A stretch of 64,000 nucleotides of DNA from Ulota crispa. Taxonomy: Eukaryota; Streptophyta; Bryopsida; Orthotrichales; Orthotrichaceae. A program made the position numbers and the translations under genes. The notes under the pieces were generated by a model that saw only the letters and a program-made list of their open reading frames with translations, was not told the origin of the DNA and searched no databases. The DNA lies in NCBI GenBank assembly GCA_963920765.1, contig OY987242.1:21476002-21540001 (forward strand), read 5' to 3'. How positions within the stretch are numbered: the stretch's first letter is position 1; the number at the start of each line of letters is the position of its first letter. Positions 35,461-47,615 of the stretch are shown here, piece after piece.

Positions 35461-36228
35461 ATCAGGCAGATGATGGGTATTGTTTTCTTCTCAAAAACGT
35501 TACGCCAACCTAGACTCTCATCTATATTTTGTTGCAATGATCACTAGCTTAGTGATGTTTTTAGTGGTCTCTCTAGTCTTAGCTAGAAAAAATAATTGAT
35601 ATATTTATGTAACAAGGAACTTTATCGAATCCGAAGGCAATGCACAACTGCTTTGTCAGTTTGTTTTGTCAAATTCGCATAAAAAACAAGGTAGAATATT
35701 TTAACTTGCATCGCTTTCAGCACTACAGCAAATGTAAGAGCGTGAACCAATGACGACATTTGCGCGTAAAAGCCAAATATATTGAGATCACATTCTTATC
35801 ACTATATACAAGTTTTCATTCAAGATTCAAATGCGGCAATGTAAATCTCTGTAAATCAACAAAAATTCCATTTCCATTCAAGAAGTGATTGACTTTAGAC
35901 ATGTATAACCATGCTATGACTATAATACTTGACAGTAAGTGTAAGTCTAAATAAGCGAAAGACTATATGAATGGTTGGTAACGAGGGTCAAACGGTTTAG
36001 GTAAGAACTTGGGAGTTAAAAGGCCATGGAACCATAGAATGTTTTGAGTATCAAACACGGTTCCATAAGATTCAACTTCAACCGTGCAATCGAAAGTTCC
36101 AGGCTTAATTTCGCAGGATTCTTACCAAAAAAATTATAGAACAAAAAAACATGTGAATTTTACAGTGTTAAATTTGAAAATGTTATTAGCACTATTTCTA
36201 GCCACTTGAAATAAAAGTAAAAATCATA
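35461..36228. other. 3' UTR and intergenic sequence
   Basis: The first couple of hundred bases are probably the 3' UTR of the flagellar-type gene. No further gene or repeat is recognised. Confidence 0.4.
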
Positions 36229-36741
36229 TCTATCTATATATTTATACTATTAAGTGGGAGGATTCCCCTAAGTGCGCCCTTTTCTAGAACCTTCTAGAAT
36301 TTTTTGTCATAAGTTGAAGCAACAAAAGACGCCCAAGATATAGAACACCAAGTGCCCTCCAATCATGTTCTTTTCCAAAAAAAAAAAAGATTTTTTGATG
36401 GAAGTTGAAACGATGAAGGATGCTTCAAATATAGAACACCAAACACCCTCCAATCATGTGTTAGAACTCAATAAAATGCCAAGCTATCCCTAGCAAAGTA
36501 TATAAAGAGTAACATTATGATGAAACCAATTGGTGTTGATGGTCTCAATTAAGGATAAAAATGATGGTGCATGAGGATTAGACTCTAGAGTCTAGACGTG
36601 TTGTGAGATATTAATTTTTTGTATAGAACATCAAGATTAGATTCTAGACCAATTGATTTGTGAGATATTAATTTTCTGTAAAGTTGAATGTTGTGTTACC
36701 TTGCATGTCCAACTCACACAAAACGTGTGCTTGTATACTAG
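36229..36741 (+). mobile_element. Non-autonomous Helitron (copy H2)
   Basis: Starts TCTATCTATATATTTATACT and ends with CTAG followed by T (36738-36742). It aligns with H1 at 9922 through the gtgcgccc, ttgaagcaacaaaagacgcc and ccaattg blocks. No coding capacity. It lacks the internal foldback of H1. Confidence 0.8.
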
Positions 36742-36855
36742 TATAATAGATTTCTGCAATAGTTGTGTCTATTTATCAAGCAATTTAAGTTATGAGCATG
36801 GTTAAGCATATATGAAGAGCTCAAGTCCTGAATTTGAGAGCCCAAGTCAATGGCT

Positions 36856-36885
36856 ACCGTGTCCATAGGACACGGGTCATACTAG
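36856..36885 (+). mobile_element. Additional Helitron 3' terminus
   Basis: A perfect hairpin, ACCGTGTCC-ATA-GGACACGGGT, is followed by CATACTAG and a T. A GC-rich hairpin 8-10 bases before CTAG-T is the textbook Helitron 3' end. I cannot place the matching 5' end; it may belong to a different Helitron or extend H2. Confidence 0.7.
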
Positions 36886-37178
36886 TTTGGGATCAAAGGT
36901 TCCTGGTGTATCATAACTTGAAATATACAGGCAGATTCAAAGGATGCCGAATTTGATACGAGGTGTACACAAAGCCAACAAGTAGCAGAGTCAAGATAAT
37001 GAGAAGAAATAAAAGTTGTTTTTAGCAGAATTAACATCTGTACAATATTGACAGTCTGCATACAGTATTTTACCGCAACTTCAGTCTGGCTCAGCTCAGC
37101 TTAGCTCAGCTCATGAGCCTCAACCTGAGTTTATTCCTACTTGTACAAACCTCTGCATTCTCGGGAAGAATTATGGTT

Positions 37179-40123
37179 TTAGGTATTCTTTTTGAGATCG
37201 TAATCTTCCATACCTGGAGGTCGAGCAGGTGTGGGAAGGTGAGACTTTCTCTCAATCTCCTCGGCTCGTTTCCTCTCGGCCTCCGCCTCTGCTGCCGCTT
37301 TCTGCTTCGCCTTCTCTTCCAAATAAGCAGCCCGTGATTCAAAGTAACGCTCAAATGCACGGGGCAGAAACATTGGCAGCAAAAACACGAAAAGGTTGAT
37401 GGTGTAGTAGATCGTGTTCCCGGCTGCCAAGCTCTTCCCGAACCAGAACCAGAGCTCCTCCTGCACCACAACCAATTGCAAAGCCCGTTAAGATACTGCA
37501 CTTTAATTTGGTTCAAGCATTTTGAAGTGCTCATGTAGAGCTACCAGAAAGTGTGCATGACGGTTGAAAAATGGACCAACATTTCTAAGTGAGGGGTTAC
37601 GTGCTTGCAAGTGAACCATTTTAGGAATTTAAGGGAGTGACATAAGCACTTGTTAGTCATAATTGTGTTCAGATTTATCTTTCAATAAAATATAGATATA
37701 TGTCATACTAAAATAAATAAAAACTTATTTTCAACCATAATTTGAGTATTAGAATACAAAATGGGTGCTTGCACGCTTTAGCCTCTAAGTGTCCAAAATT
37801 GAAACAAAAGAAGCCTGACTTGTGTGCAATCAAAGTGTCCCTGTGGACTGAAAAATACAATCCACAATATCTGACCATATGAATTGTTAGTGGAAAGAGT
37901 CTCCATCATGTTGGGCTTGATTGGAAGTCGTTTAACCAGACGTGCAATGAGGTCATAACAATCAAAATTGAGTTGACCCAACTTTTTGAGCAACAGTCTA
38001 TTGTTGCCTAGGTGCTCAGGGGTTAAAGAACTTGGTTGAGCATCCTTAGCTGCACCCTATGATCAAGAATAGCTACCTATGCACCTTTTGCTTTGTATAA
38101 ACTCAGAAACTTTCAATTTAAATGGCTATACAGCCATTTATTCTTTGACTCTCTACCAAAAATACGACTCTCCACCAAAAACATTTCCAAATTGCTAAGC
38201 TGGCCCAAATTTTCCACAGATGTCCTCTTCCCCTTAGATGGTCCATTCATGAGCCTCCTACCTTAACCCCTAAATGCATGAGGCCTTTCTAAACTTCTTG
38301 GCATTTTCAGGAAAGTGAACGATCAACCAACCTTTTCATAAATCTCATTAAGTTTTTTTAAATTGGAACCATACAAATTTAAACTTGACATGTTAGAGAT
38401 TACATGGAAAAAGAAAATACAACAATATCACTTATAGTTTGAAAGATTTAAACATTTGAACATGAGGGTGTTAAAATTGCCAAAGTCAATTTACAGCTTT
38501 CAAAATCTACTCCAATATTTTTCTTAAATAGATTTCTAATGTGGATTTTTCTCCAAGCTCTAGTATATTTGAGGCTCATTTTCAAGATCTTCCAACACTA
38601 AAAAACTCAAGATTGCAATGGACACCCTTGTACAAAATCTTGAGTAGAAAGAGCATCAATATTCATTTTTTAAATCAGATTTTTGATGTTGAAAATAAAC
38701 TTCAAAACAAATTTATGTTGGAAAGAAAATACCAAAAATAATTATTTAATCAGGTTTTATTTGTCTTCAAAGTTTTGCAAACACCCAAATTGGGTGCCTT
38801 GGGCATTTAGGGGTTAAAGTAGGAGATACAAAAAAAAGGACAAAAAGACTGTCTCCACTTTGAATGATTGCAGGGGAAACAGATTGCACTAGAATGGTGA
38901 GAGGAGAATGGAACTCACGCTGTGAGTAGGATGACTCGGCAAGCGTTGGTTGAGGAACATCTCCTCCGTCCAATCCACGAGGGCAAACAGACGGCGTGTG
39001 GTGTATAGAATGGGCATGAGCGCCCTCACAGGCAACGAGAAGATCTCAAATCCACTGACAAGATTCTCGCTCAGCACCTGCCACAATGAACAGGGAGGGC
39101 CGAAAACAGTAGAAAGTCAGCCGAATGAAATGTGAAAAAAACCGATCAAAATCTACATCAACTAGCTAAAAACTGATTAAGGGCATCTTCACTGATTAAG
39201 GGCATCTTCACACTATGGTCAAAGGTCAAGAGGCTGTCAATCAAATTGCACAAGATCGAGAGTCCGGCCGCTCAATGGCCTCAACCCTTCACATTAGAGG
39301 CCAAACTTCAAAGGTTGTCATCCCCATTTGCCTACATGTAGCATTTTATCATCCAAAGTTGACGGCCTCTCAAAGAGAAGTTTGGGTTTAGCAAAAATGA
39401 AGACCCAAACTATGAGTAAGAGGCTGTCAGTTTTAGCATTCATTGCTGTCAATTTCAGCATTTATTGCCTGTTTTCAGCAAATTTTCTTGACCTCTCAGC
39501 AAAGTTTGGTCACTCAATTTGACAGCCTCTTGAATTGGCTGATCATAGTGTGAAGCAGCCCTAAGAAAAAATTCTATATAATTATAATGTGTGTATAAGC
39601 AATACCCGGTGCATGCTCTAAAAAAACGGGTTGAAAATAAGAAATTTAAATTTTTTGCCGAAGCAGCTCAAAATCTCCCCGCACCACTGACCTGGCACGA
39701 CAGAAGGAACAAGTGCGGCGTCGCCACACGCACCGACTGCTGATCGTTCCTCGCAAACCCACCAAGCACGTACGCCAGAGGCAGAAACAGCCCGATCAAC
39801 GTCCCCATCATCACGTACCCCTGGAACACCCGGTTCCCCTGAAACACCGCCAGCTCCGCGTTCTGGTACCGCGGGAACACGATCACGGAGATGACGACGG
39901 AGTACAACGTGATCACGATCGGGAACAAAATGTCCGCCAGGGGCACCAATCCACTGGCGGAGAAGACGACTATGAACGCCACCAGCTGTAGCTCGATCAT
40001 GCGGAACGATCCCATCACACCTCCTAACCCTCCGAACTCGCTCGTGCTCTCGTACACACCCCCTTGCCTCCCTTTCCCTTCCTTCACCATCCTTGGCCCC
40101 GCCGCTAACGTCGCTCCCGACAT
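37179..40123 (-). CDS. Plant multi-pass membrane protein, probably DUF7733 family (3 exons, 290 aa)
   Basis: On the minus strand, exons are 40123-39692, 39077-38919 and 37460-37179, all joined in phase 0 at GT-AG sites. Hydrophobic segments lie at about residues 46-62, 64-84, 103-122 and 211-231. A conserved GLFLPLAYVLGGF stretch (111-123) and TPHLFLLSCQ run into LSENLVSGFEIFSLPVRALMP across the first junction. The C-terminus (~243-269) is a charged, Ala/Glu/Lys-rich helix likely to form a coiled coil facing the cytosol or stroma. I recognise this arrangement from conserved, uncharacterised land-plant membrane proteins; the DUF number is from memory. The gene converges on the flagellar-type gene. 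An unrelated P2 element, a partial M2 element, and an M5 element sit in its two introns. Confidence 0.85.
37771..38026. mobile_element. Possible TTAA-bounded MITE, family P4, intronic
   Basis: About 250 bp. The right end GGTGCTCAGGGG then TTAA (38023-38026) is clear. The left end TTTAGCCTCTAAGTGTCC is a weak partner. It lies in intron 2 of the membrane-protein gene. Confidence 0.4.
38230..38262. mobile_element. Truncated M2 end fused to a P2 element
   Basis: CTTAGATGGTCCATTCATGA followed by GCCTCCTACC matches the terminal ~35 bases of M2 elements. It runs directly into the TTAA of the P2 element at 38263. No second M2 end was found nearby. Confidence 0.65.
38263..38817. mobile_element. TTAA-bounded MITE, family P2, intronic and inverted
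   Basis: 555 bp between TTAA (38263) and TTAA (38814). The right end GCCTTGGGCATTTAGGGG is intact. The interior is homologous to 3735-4387 in reverse. It lies in intron 2 of the membrane-protein gene. Confidence 0.8.
39197..39564. mobile_element. MITE, family M5, intronic
   Basis: About 368 bp: TTAAGGGCATCTTCACACTA at the left, TAGTGTGAAGCAGCCCTAAG at the right. Inner complementarity extends further (AGAGGCTGTCAA and TTGACAGCCTCT). The leftmost ~19 bases are duplicated in tandem just outside the element (39178-39214). It lies in intron 1 of the membrane-protein gene. Confidence 0.7.
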
Positions 40124-41084
40124 CTCAACACCTCACAAACTCTCTCACAAAATTCCTAACCCTCTCAAAATCCCTACCAAGTCCACAAACACCTCCACCT
40201 CCTGAGCAAACTTCACAAAGCTTTCACAAAATCGTAACGACGTCAAAATGTCTTCAAGAGTTCTGCTGTCAAAATCGCTTCAATCGGAGTTGCAACTGCT
40301 GTGGCTAACCATGAATCCGGTTCGAAGAATTGGTGCTCAAATTAGGAAAAAAGAGGCTCAAATGAAAGGGGGAAAATGTTTAAGAGAGTGAAGGTGGAGG
40401 AGATGAAGCAGATTGTGCGAAGGGAGGACTGATTAGCGATGCCGGATTGTTGAGAGTTGAGGGAGAGGGACTGAGGGGAGGCCAAGTGGAATCTTTGGTG
40501 AAGAATAGGTAAAAGAAAGGCAGCGGCAGGTTCTGTGCAAGGCTGCTGCTGCAGGTATGAGTGACGTTATGGCGGGGACGAGTGTCCTTGATGGTGTGAC
40601 CGTGGTGGGGTATGGTCGTGGATTCGTTGACGTGGGAGGTTGGACCGGCACCCGGCAGTGGGTTTGGTGGTAGGAAACTTGGCAGCTACGGTGGATCTTT
40701 CCAATATAAGGTAGGCGCACCCAGGAAATAAGGGTTTTGGAATAGGTAAAACAATTGACTAACTTTGGAAAAAATACTGTAAATTAGGAAATGGAAATCA
40801 AAAATATTGGCATCAATTTCAAGGTTCCAACTGCAAGCATTTGTTCATAAAGATTTTTAAAGTCTAAAATCACTGAAATTGTAAGAACCATGTGTAAGAG
40901 ATGCTAATCACAAGGCTTGGTGGTTCTTAAATAGTGAGATGGGTACTCAAAACCTCATGCTAGTCACTCACAACCATCACTTCATCATCCATAACCATCA
41001 ATTCATCACCCGTAACCATCACTCAGTCACCCACAACCATTTGTTTTTTTTATTGATTAGCCCTACCATTGTCAGGTGACGGGC
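40124..41084. other. Upstream region of the membrane-protein gene; 21-bp tandem repeat
   Basis: The first ~600 bases (to about 40.7 kb) are GC-richer and should hold the leader and promoter of the minus-strand gene. An imperfect 21-bp tandem repeat (unit like CACAACCATCACTTCATCAYC, ~3.4 copies) occupies 40969-41040. Nothing else is recognised. Confidence 0.45.
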
Positions 41085-41474
41085 ATGGGGACGCAATGCT
41101 TATGGATGCTACTACCTTAAATGGGAATAGTTTCTACACAAAATAAGGTAGGAGCACCCATAAGCATCAATTTAAGGGTTTTGAACATGATAAGTATTAA
41201 TAAACAGCTAGCAAATTATAGGAATAGAAAAATAATAAGTTTGCACTTTTGAATGCATTATTTGGATACTGTGAGAATAATTTGTGAATTTTTAAAGAGC
41301 AAAGCCATTGCACACATAACCAACACTAAGGTTTCAAGTTCACATGTTGTACATCCTTGTCATTACATCTATTCACTTCCACAGATATTCCAAGATTTCA
41401 GAGGTGACGGTTATGGAGATAGTGGTGCTTATGGGTGTACATACCTTAAATGGGAATAGTTTCTATACTAAATA
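41085..41474. mobile_element. M1 MITE, one full copy in a partial tandem array
   Basis: The full copy spans 41144-41449 (TAAGGTAGGAGCACCCATAA ... TTATGGGTGTACATACCTTA). Before it, 41085-41118 is the right end of another M1 copy. The 26-base sequence after each right end (aaatgggaatagtttctac...) is also duplicated. The locus is therefore a ~330-bp unit repeated in tandem, not two independent insertions. Confidence 0.75.
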
Positions 41475-42837
41475 GTGAATTTAGGCTATCCCTCACCTAA
41501 ATTCTTGACATTTTCCACTCTATAAATATTTAATGATACTACGCTACTTTTCACAATAATTGTTGCAATAAACAAAATTTGAAGGGCAAACAAAACAACA
41601 ACAACAACAACAACAACAACAATAAAGTTGTAGAAAAACAAATTAGCAACATTTAGGTCAAAAATCATGCAAAATCCTAATATATACAAAGTTGCATGTG
41701 CCTCCAAGTGGCCAAACAACAAGGCATGAGGTAACTTTCCAAGGTAGGGCAACTAGATTGTTAAGACAATCCAGTAGAGGATATTTGAGGTTAAGAGAAG
41801 GTCCCTATGGGAAGTTGTTGGAGGGGTCAAAACTATTAAACTTTAGTGTCCTTTTTCATATCATACAAGACTAATCTCCTATACCTGCTTGCAACTTGTA
41901 GTTTGTAAAGACAATAAGAAGGAGGAATGAGAGTAGGTGGGTTCCAATCATGCATGAGTAAATTAGCCATATTGTACCCAATTAAGCTTACCATGCGTAC
42001 CATTTAAGTTTGTTAAAAATAAACAATGACTTTTTAAATTAGCAATGACCAAAATGATACACACTTCTAGAGGTCCTTGCATTTGTCATTGTCATAATAT
42101 AATATATTGTTCCCATCATCAAATTCTTTTGTCATGTAGCATGATATATTTGAGTACTTTAGACAAGGTAGAGACCCTTGTGTAGGTACCTTACCTATGC
42201 TTCTCCTACCTAAATAAATATGGTAATGTGTCAAGATTGGGAGGCCTTCTCTTGAGCTCAAGTATCCTCTAATGCTAAATGCAATGTATAGTGTAGGTTT
42301 GGGTTGGCTTTAAATTTTAGGTTTGGAGCTACACATAGAAAAAGAAGGTTAAGGGTCAACTTCCATGGTAGTTTGGAATTGATCATGCTAATCATCTTTT
42401 TTAACATTGAGAAAGTGAACCCAATTTTCTTTTGTTTCTTGTTGGAAGTTTGCTCAAACACCATTTTCAATTTCTAGATTTTTTTCTAGCACACTTCTAC
42501 GCACAATTTTGATACTTGTTTGTTGTTTCCAAGTTTTTCCAATTCCAATTGCTATGGAAGTTGGCTTCAACTCTTATCAAAAAAGCAATTAAGAATAAAA
42601 TAGGGAAATGATTCAAGTATATAACTATCATGGACTTAGGTGACATTTGTTATCCTTGATGCCTCCGTATAGGGATATTCCTATAAAGAACCACATGTTT
42701 TTCCTATGAAGGTTTCAAAATTCTCAAGTTCCCACATGACAACATGGACTTTTATTCCCACCATACTTAGGTATAAGATGGCGGTAACTTGACAACGACA
42801 TACCAAAGTTTTGTGCTACACGCTCATGGGGAGTGCA
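41475..42837. other. AT-rich intergenic sequence
   Basis: A CAA/TTG trinucleotide run at about 41597-41622 accounts for the V-rich minus-strand ORF there. No supportable genes. Confidence 0.4.
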
Positions 42838-43907
42838 CCATACATGATATTTGTGGGTAACATGCGTTCAAGCTCCTATAAGATGGGGGCTATGTAAGTA
42901 AAAAAAATTGATTTCTATAAGGCTATATTTACCTAAATTTCTAAGTTTTGACAATTTCATGTACCTTAGGCTTCATTTGAATTAAATTATTGTGATACTT
43001 TTGTATACCTTATGTCCATTATACATACACAATGACACAAACAAAATTACACACATGTAATCAAAGACCAAACACTTCAAAACATAAATTTTAACTAACC
43101 ACATAATACTTCAAACAAGAACTTGAGAGAAAATAGAAAGCATGGAAAAACAAATAGTATATCTAAAAGCAAATTTGTAAATACAATATACAATGAAAGA
43201 AACAGTAGTGAAACCCATTCCACTTCAACCACAAACCCCTTTTAAGTTGAGCAAGCAAAGAAATCAAAGAAATCATGGAAAATGAACATGCCCGCAGAGA
43301 TAGCGTTGCACCTAAACCTTTATGAAGTCTAGATTTCAAGCGCAAACAAAAAGCGTTGTTGAAGAATTTGAGATAAACCGTGCAATCAAAACCACAAAAC
43401 ATGCAAGCGTGCAAGCGGGAGTTGCTAAAGCACAACCCGACCCTCAAACCCCACGCTAATCCTAAGCTTAGGCTACAAGCCCATAAATGAACAGCAACAG
43501 TAGCTTCCTCCATGTGTCAAATCCTATATCATTACATATACATCATTTATTAACCTTACAATCATATGCTACTGCTGGATACTACTAACATTGGATACTT
43601 GGACAGGGATTAAACATGGGATACTTTGTCATCCTCAAAACATGGGATACTTTAGCTAATCATTAAATAATTAAAATATATCCAATAAAGGTGCAGATTT
43701 TGTTTTTTGAATATTGGCAAGGCTATTGTACAACCAAAAATTGTATAATTCTCATTATTATGCCCTACCTTTCATTATTTATAAAGAACTCACACCCATT
43801 TCAATGATGCTTTTTTTTATAAAGCCATGTCAAAAATTTAGGACCTATGCAATTATAATAACCCTTCATTTGATTGCACGTGTACAAAAAAAAGGGAGGG
43901 CACTCTT
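42838..43907. mobile_element. Left arm of a ~1-kb inverted repeat pair
   Basis: About 1070 bp, related in inverted orientation to 47954-48798. Outer boundary GGGGAGTGCACCATACATG, inner boundary near GGAGGGCACTC. It contains a central ~330-bp segment (about 43240-43560) of higher GC that is absent from the other arm and holds a 116-codon minus-strand ORF with no recognisable domain. The arms look like two copies of one element in opposite orientation. Confidence 0.7.
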
Positions 43908-44036
43908 TGTGTACACGCGGCAACCACCAACGTGTTTAAGGGAATGATTATATCCGATCAATAGAATTTCATACGCATGTGTGGCACAAATAGAAATTCT
44001 TGACAAGCCTAAAACTCATGGGGATGCGATTGCATC

Positions 44037-45527
44037 ACCTGAAAAGAACATTGGTTGGCCGCAATGCGTGATGAGTATGCCTCATTTATCCAAAATGACA
44101 CTTGGACACTTGAAGAAATGTTGCAACACATCAATTTAGTAAAGTGCCAATGGGTGTTTAAACTAAAATTGGCTGCTGATGGCACTATTGGTTGTTACAA
44201 AGCCAGGCTAGTAGCAAAGGGCTTCACACTTAAACGAGGGATTGATTATCAAGAAACATTTAGCCTAGCCATTAAATTTGCCTCTATGATAACTATACTT
44301 TCTCTTGCTGCAACAAACTATTTAAACATTACATAATTTGATCTGTGCACAACGTACCTCAACGGGGTACAACACAAGCTAATCTACATGCAGCATCCCA
44401 TTTGCTTTGAGGTCAAGGATTCAGCTAATAAATGCTAAGTGTGCCAACTCAACAAAGCACTATATGGACTAAAACAAAGTGCTCTCGTTTGGAATCAAAA
44501 GTTTAACAATTTCCTTCAAGGGTATCATCTTACTATCTTAGATGTTGATTGTTGTGTATATATCAACACATCAAATCCTAAGCTAATTTTGTGCATATGG
44601 ATAGATGACGGCATGGTTTCTAGCACATTCAACAATAGTATTGAAGAAATTATAAACTACAAGGGAGGAGCTTTTCAAATCACCAAAGGCCTAGCCGAGG
44701 TCTATTTTGGCCTTCACATCACCCACAATCATGATTAGAGACTCATCCATGTTGAACAATGCCGCTACTTAGAACGGATCCTTTACAAGTTCAACCATGA
44801 AGATTGCCACCGAGTGATTGTACCATTAGACCTTGCAAGTGCTGCACATATGCAATTGGCCACACTAGATGATCCAGCGATAACATTTCCATATAGAGAG
44901 TGCATAGGGTGTTTGCAATTTGCACAAATTGGAACGTGTTTTGACATTAGCTACGTAGTCAGCAATATGTCTCACTTCAACAACTAACCAACTCCAACAC
45001 ATGTCTCAGGAGTAAAAATAATCTTGAAGTATCTTATAATGTATGCTAGAGCATATGCTCACATACAGCTGGGGATTACACAACCATCTCACAGCCATTG
45101 CGATTCTGATTATGCTTTTGTTTGTGATGATCAGAAGTCTTGTTTATGTTTTCTTCTCATGCTTATTGATGGCCCAATTGCTTGAGGATGAAGAAGCAAA
45201 CATGTATGTCCCTCAGCACCACCAAATCTAAGTACATTGTTGCTAGTTTGGCCACTCAAGAGGTCTTGTGGATGTGTTGTTTCCTCTACAACACACAGAC
45301 TTTGCAAAGAGATCCCACACCCTTGTTTTGCGACAATCAGTCAACAATCCGGCTTGTTATAAACCCTATGTTTCACTAGCAAACCAAGCATGTTGATACT
45401 AAATATCACAAGATCCGTGGTGCAGAATCAAATGGCCAGATTACCATCACATACGTCTGTAATGAAGACCAGCTAGTTGACATCATGACAAAAGCATTAC
45501 CACGCTATTGGTTCCAACGCCTTTGAA
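44037..45527 (+). pseudogene. Decayed Ty1/copia polymerase (reverse transcriptase and RNase H)
   Basis: Recognisable in order: the copia RT start (HWLAAMRDEY, WTLEE), WVFKLK, YKARLVAKGF and DYQETF, KALYGLKQS, the catalytic WIDDG (usual form YVDDM/L), then RNase H motifs STTKSKYIVAS, CDNQSTIRL, TKHVDTKYH and DIMTKALPRYWF. Several in-frame stops and at least two frame changes break it, and gag, protease and integrase are missing. It is a dead fragment. A likely 3' LTR starts downstream. Confidence 0.93.
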
Positions 45528-45605
45528 GCTTAACAAATCCTCTCAATAGTAACACACTATGCTAAAGTGGAAGATTGGCGAAGGTCATCACAGTGCAAGT
45601 GGGAT

Positions 45606-46000
45606 TGTTGGATTCTAGACGAGAAATTTGCACTAGATGACCTCCATCAATGAAAACAAGAAATATCCTATTGATAACACAACCAGCTTAGCACAAAGGA
45701 AGGCAAAGCATTGCAGTTACTTGATGGTTCTTATTTAGTTGCTTTCACTCTCCAAGAACGTAAACGCCACGACTCTGCATCTAATAGCTTCTTCTTACAT
45801 AAGCGTACTTTTGCCTCTAATACTATCACGCTAGTGAATTATGTGTAGTATACAAAGGCATGTCTGTGTAACAGGTATATTTGTATAACATATATGTCTT
45901 TGCTTCGTCTAAATGTATGAAAGTGCTAGTCTTTTAGTACTATGATTCCTTACTCAAGTTTAGTTGTCTTTTGTTTGCTTTGATTTGTTACTTGAAATAC
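45606..46000 (+). mobile_element. Probable 3' LTR remnant of the copia element
   Basis: TGTTGGATTCTAGAC begins just after a purine-rich tract, the normal LTR start position for copia elements. The far end is unclear, and no 5' LTR was found to match it. Confidence 0.5.
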
Positions 46001-46003
46001 ATC

Positions 46004-46802
46004 TTAACCCTTGAGCACCCCACAAGCCAAAATATGGCCTCTTGAAATCAAACATTCCTCAAAATCTGGTTCAAATCTGTACTATGCCTCCTAGAAAAGT
46101 GACTTGGTCAAAGGTATGGTACTGCTCTCATGCCGCAAAGTGGGAGATGGGGGTTTCACCACTTGTACAAGCACGGCTTGTGCAAGTCGAGTATGACAAT
46201 AGTATGCAAGATCTTCATTTCATGTGGTGTAGGGTTTAGGTGCGAGGATAGAAACCACATGCTATGGCCGGGTCAATACTATTAGGGGTGTTTTGGCACG
46301 CATGCCTTAGATTGGAGAAGGGTTTTGCAGCTATACTACCAAGATCCGTGCCCTTGTGGAGGTCAAAGTTGTATCCGTACCCTGATCATTGTCCACCATG
46401 CCGTGTGAGCCTTGCAACTTTGGGCCTCTAGAAAAGCTCCTTGCAGATGTCAAAACATTACCAAATTTGGCACCAAGCAAGATACTTGTAAATTGCACCC
46501 CTTGTCTAAATTTCATCTAAAGGAGCCTCCTCTAAGGCATGAGTTTTTGCATCCATAGCCATGGACCCCCCCAATATTAGCCGGTTGCCACATAGTCAAC
46601 TATACTTTGACTATTATAATCTCCGAAATGATGCCTTCAAAAGTTTTACAAATTTCTAATTGAGTGCATCAAGTACTCTTTTTGCTATTTTAGCGGTAAA
46701 TCCTCTTCAATCTAAGTTTGCAGCTTAGGGCATACAATTTTTTTGAGCATGGTCACTCCCGGCCTCATTTTCTCGATTTCACTCTGGGCTCTGAAGGATT
46801 AA
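46004..46802. mobile_element. TTAA-bounded MITE, family P5
   Basis: 799 bp from TTAA-CCCTTGAGCACCCC to GGGCTCTGAAGGA-TTAA. Inverted repeats of about 17 bp with mismatches. The termini are close to the P6 element at 9146. ORFs inside are short and unrecognised. Confidence 0.6.
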
Positions 46803-47523
46803 ACTAACGCATGTCTAAATTGATTTGAGAATATATGTTTTTAACATTATGTGATGTAAAGTTTGAACTTAGTTATTATATCAAATAAATTATAATACAC
46901 TCAGCCATAAAAAGTTCATAGTTTGTGAAAAGGAATGCAAATCACTTGTTTTTAGCATATAATCAATTTCAAGTAAAGCTAGAGAGTTATTTGCTTGATT
47001 GATCCTAGCATTTCTGAAGTTTGAGTTTTTTTTTTAATGATTAAAAAAATTTACACCACAATTTTTTGGATTCTTTATAATTGGTTAATGCAACCGTTTT
47101 AAGTGGGTTTTAAAACTAATTCAAAAAAATTGTAGATGACACATATAGTTAACATTTTACTAATAATGTGATTTTAATCCAAAATTTATAAAAGACTCTT
47201 ATGGCTATTTTTATTCTAAATTCATTTGTTTGACCTATTTGTAATTTTTTTGAGGTCTTTCATTATGCCATTTGTTTGGTTACTATGGTTGTGTAAGTAA
47301 AAAAATAAGTCATTCTTTTGCCCAAATATTTTGACACCTATATAAAAGTTCTCCATGTATACAAAAAGATAGAATCACCTTGCTCCTAGTATAGAATATA
47401 CATTTGTTAGATAGGATCAATGACTAGTACACTCTTGTGATTTGAGTTAATGTTAGTTGTGTAATTTGACAAAGCATAACAATCATAGCAACTAAAGAAA
47501 TCACACTGGGAGCTTGCATAATC

Positions 47524-47592
47524 AACTCACAAGCTTAAGCGTTGACAACTCACAAGCTCAAGCGTTGACAACTCACAAGCTCAAGCGTTGAC
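47524..47592. repeat. 23-bp tandem repeat, three copies
   Basis: Three consecutive copies of a unit AACTCACAAGCTCAAGCG + TTGAC with one mismatch. Too few, and with no spacers, to be CRISPR-like. Confidence 0.95.
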
Positions 47593-47615
47593 AAAAAATT
47601 TCAAAATTGTTTAAA

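Noticed and set aside
43163-43513. 116-codon minus-strand ORF as a gene
   Set aside because: It lies inside a repeat arm and has no recognisable domain; kept only as a possible captured fragment.
44037-45527. Copia ORFs as functional genes
   Set aside because: Multiple in-frame stops, frame changes and missing gag, protease and integrase show it is a dead fragment.
47524-47592. Direct repeats considered as a CRISPR-like array
   Set aside because: Only three contiguous 23-bp copies without spacers, in a eukaryotic genome.
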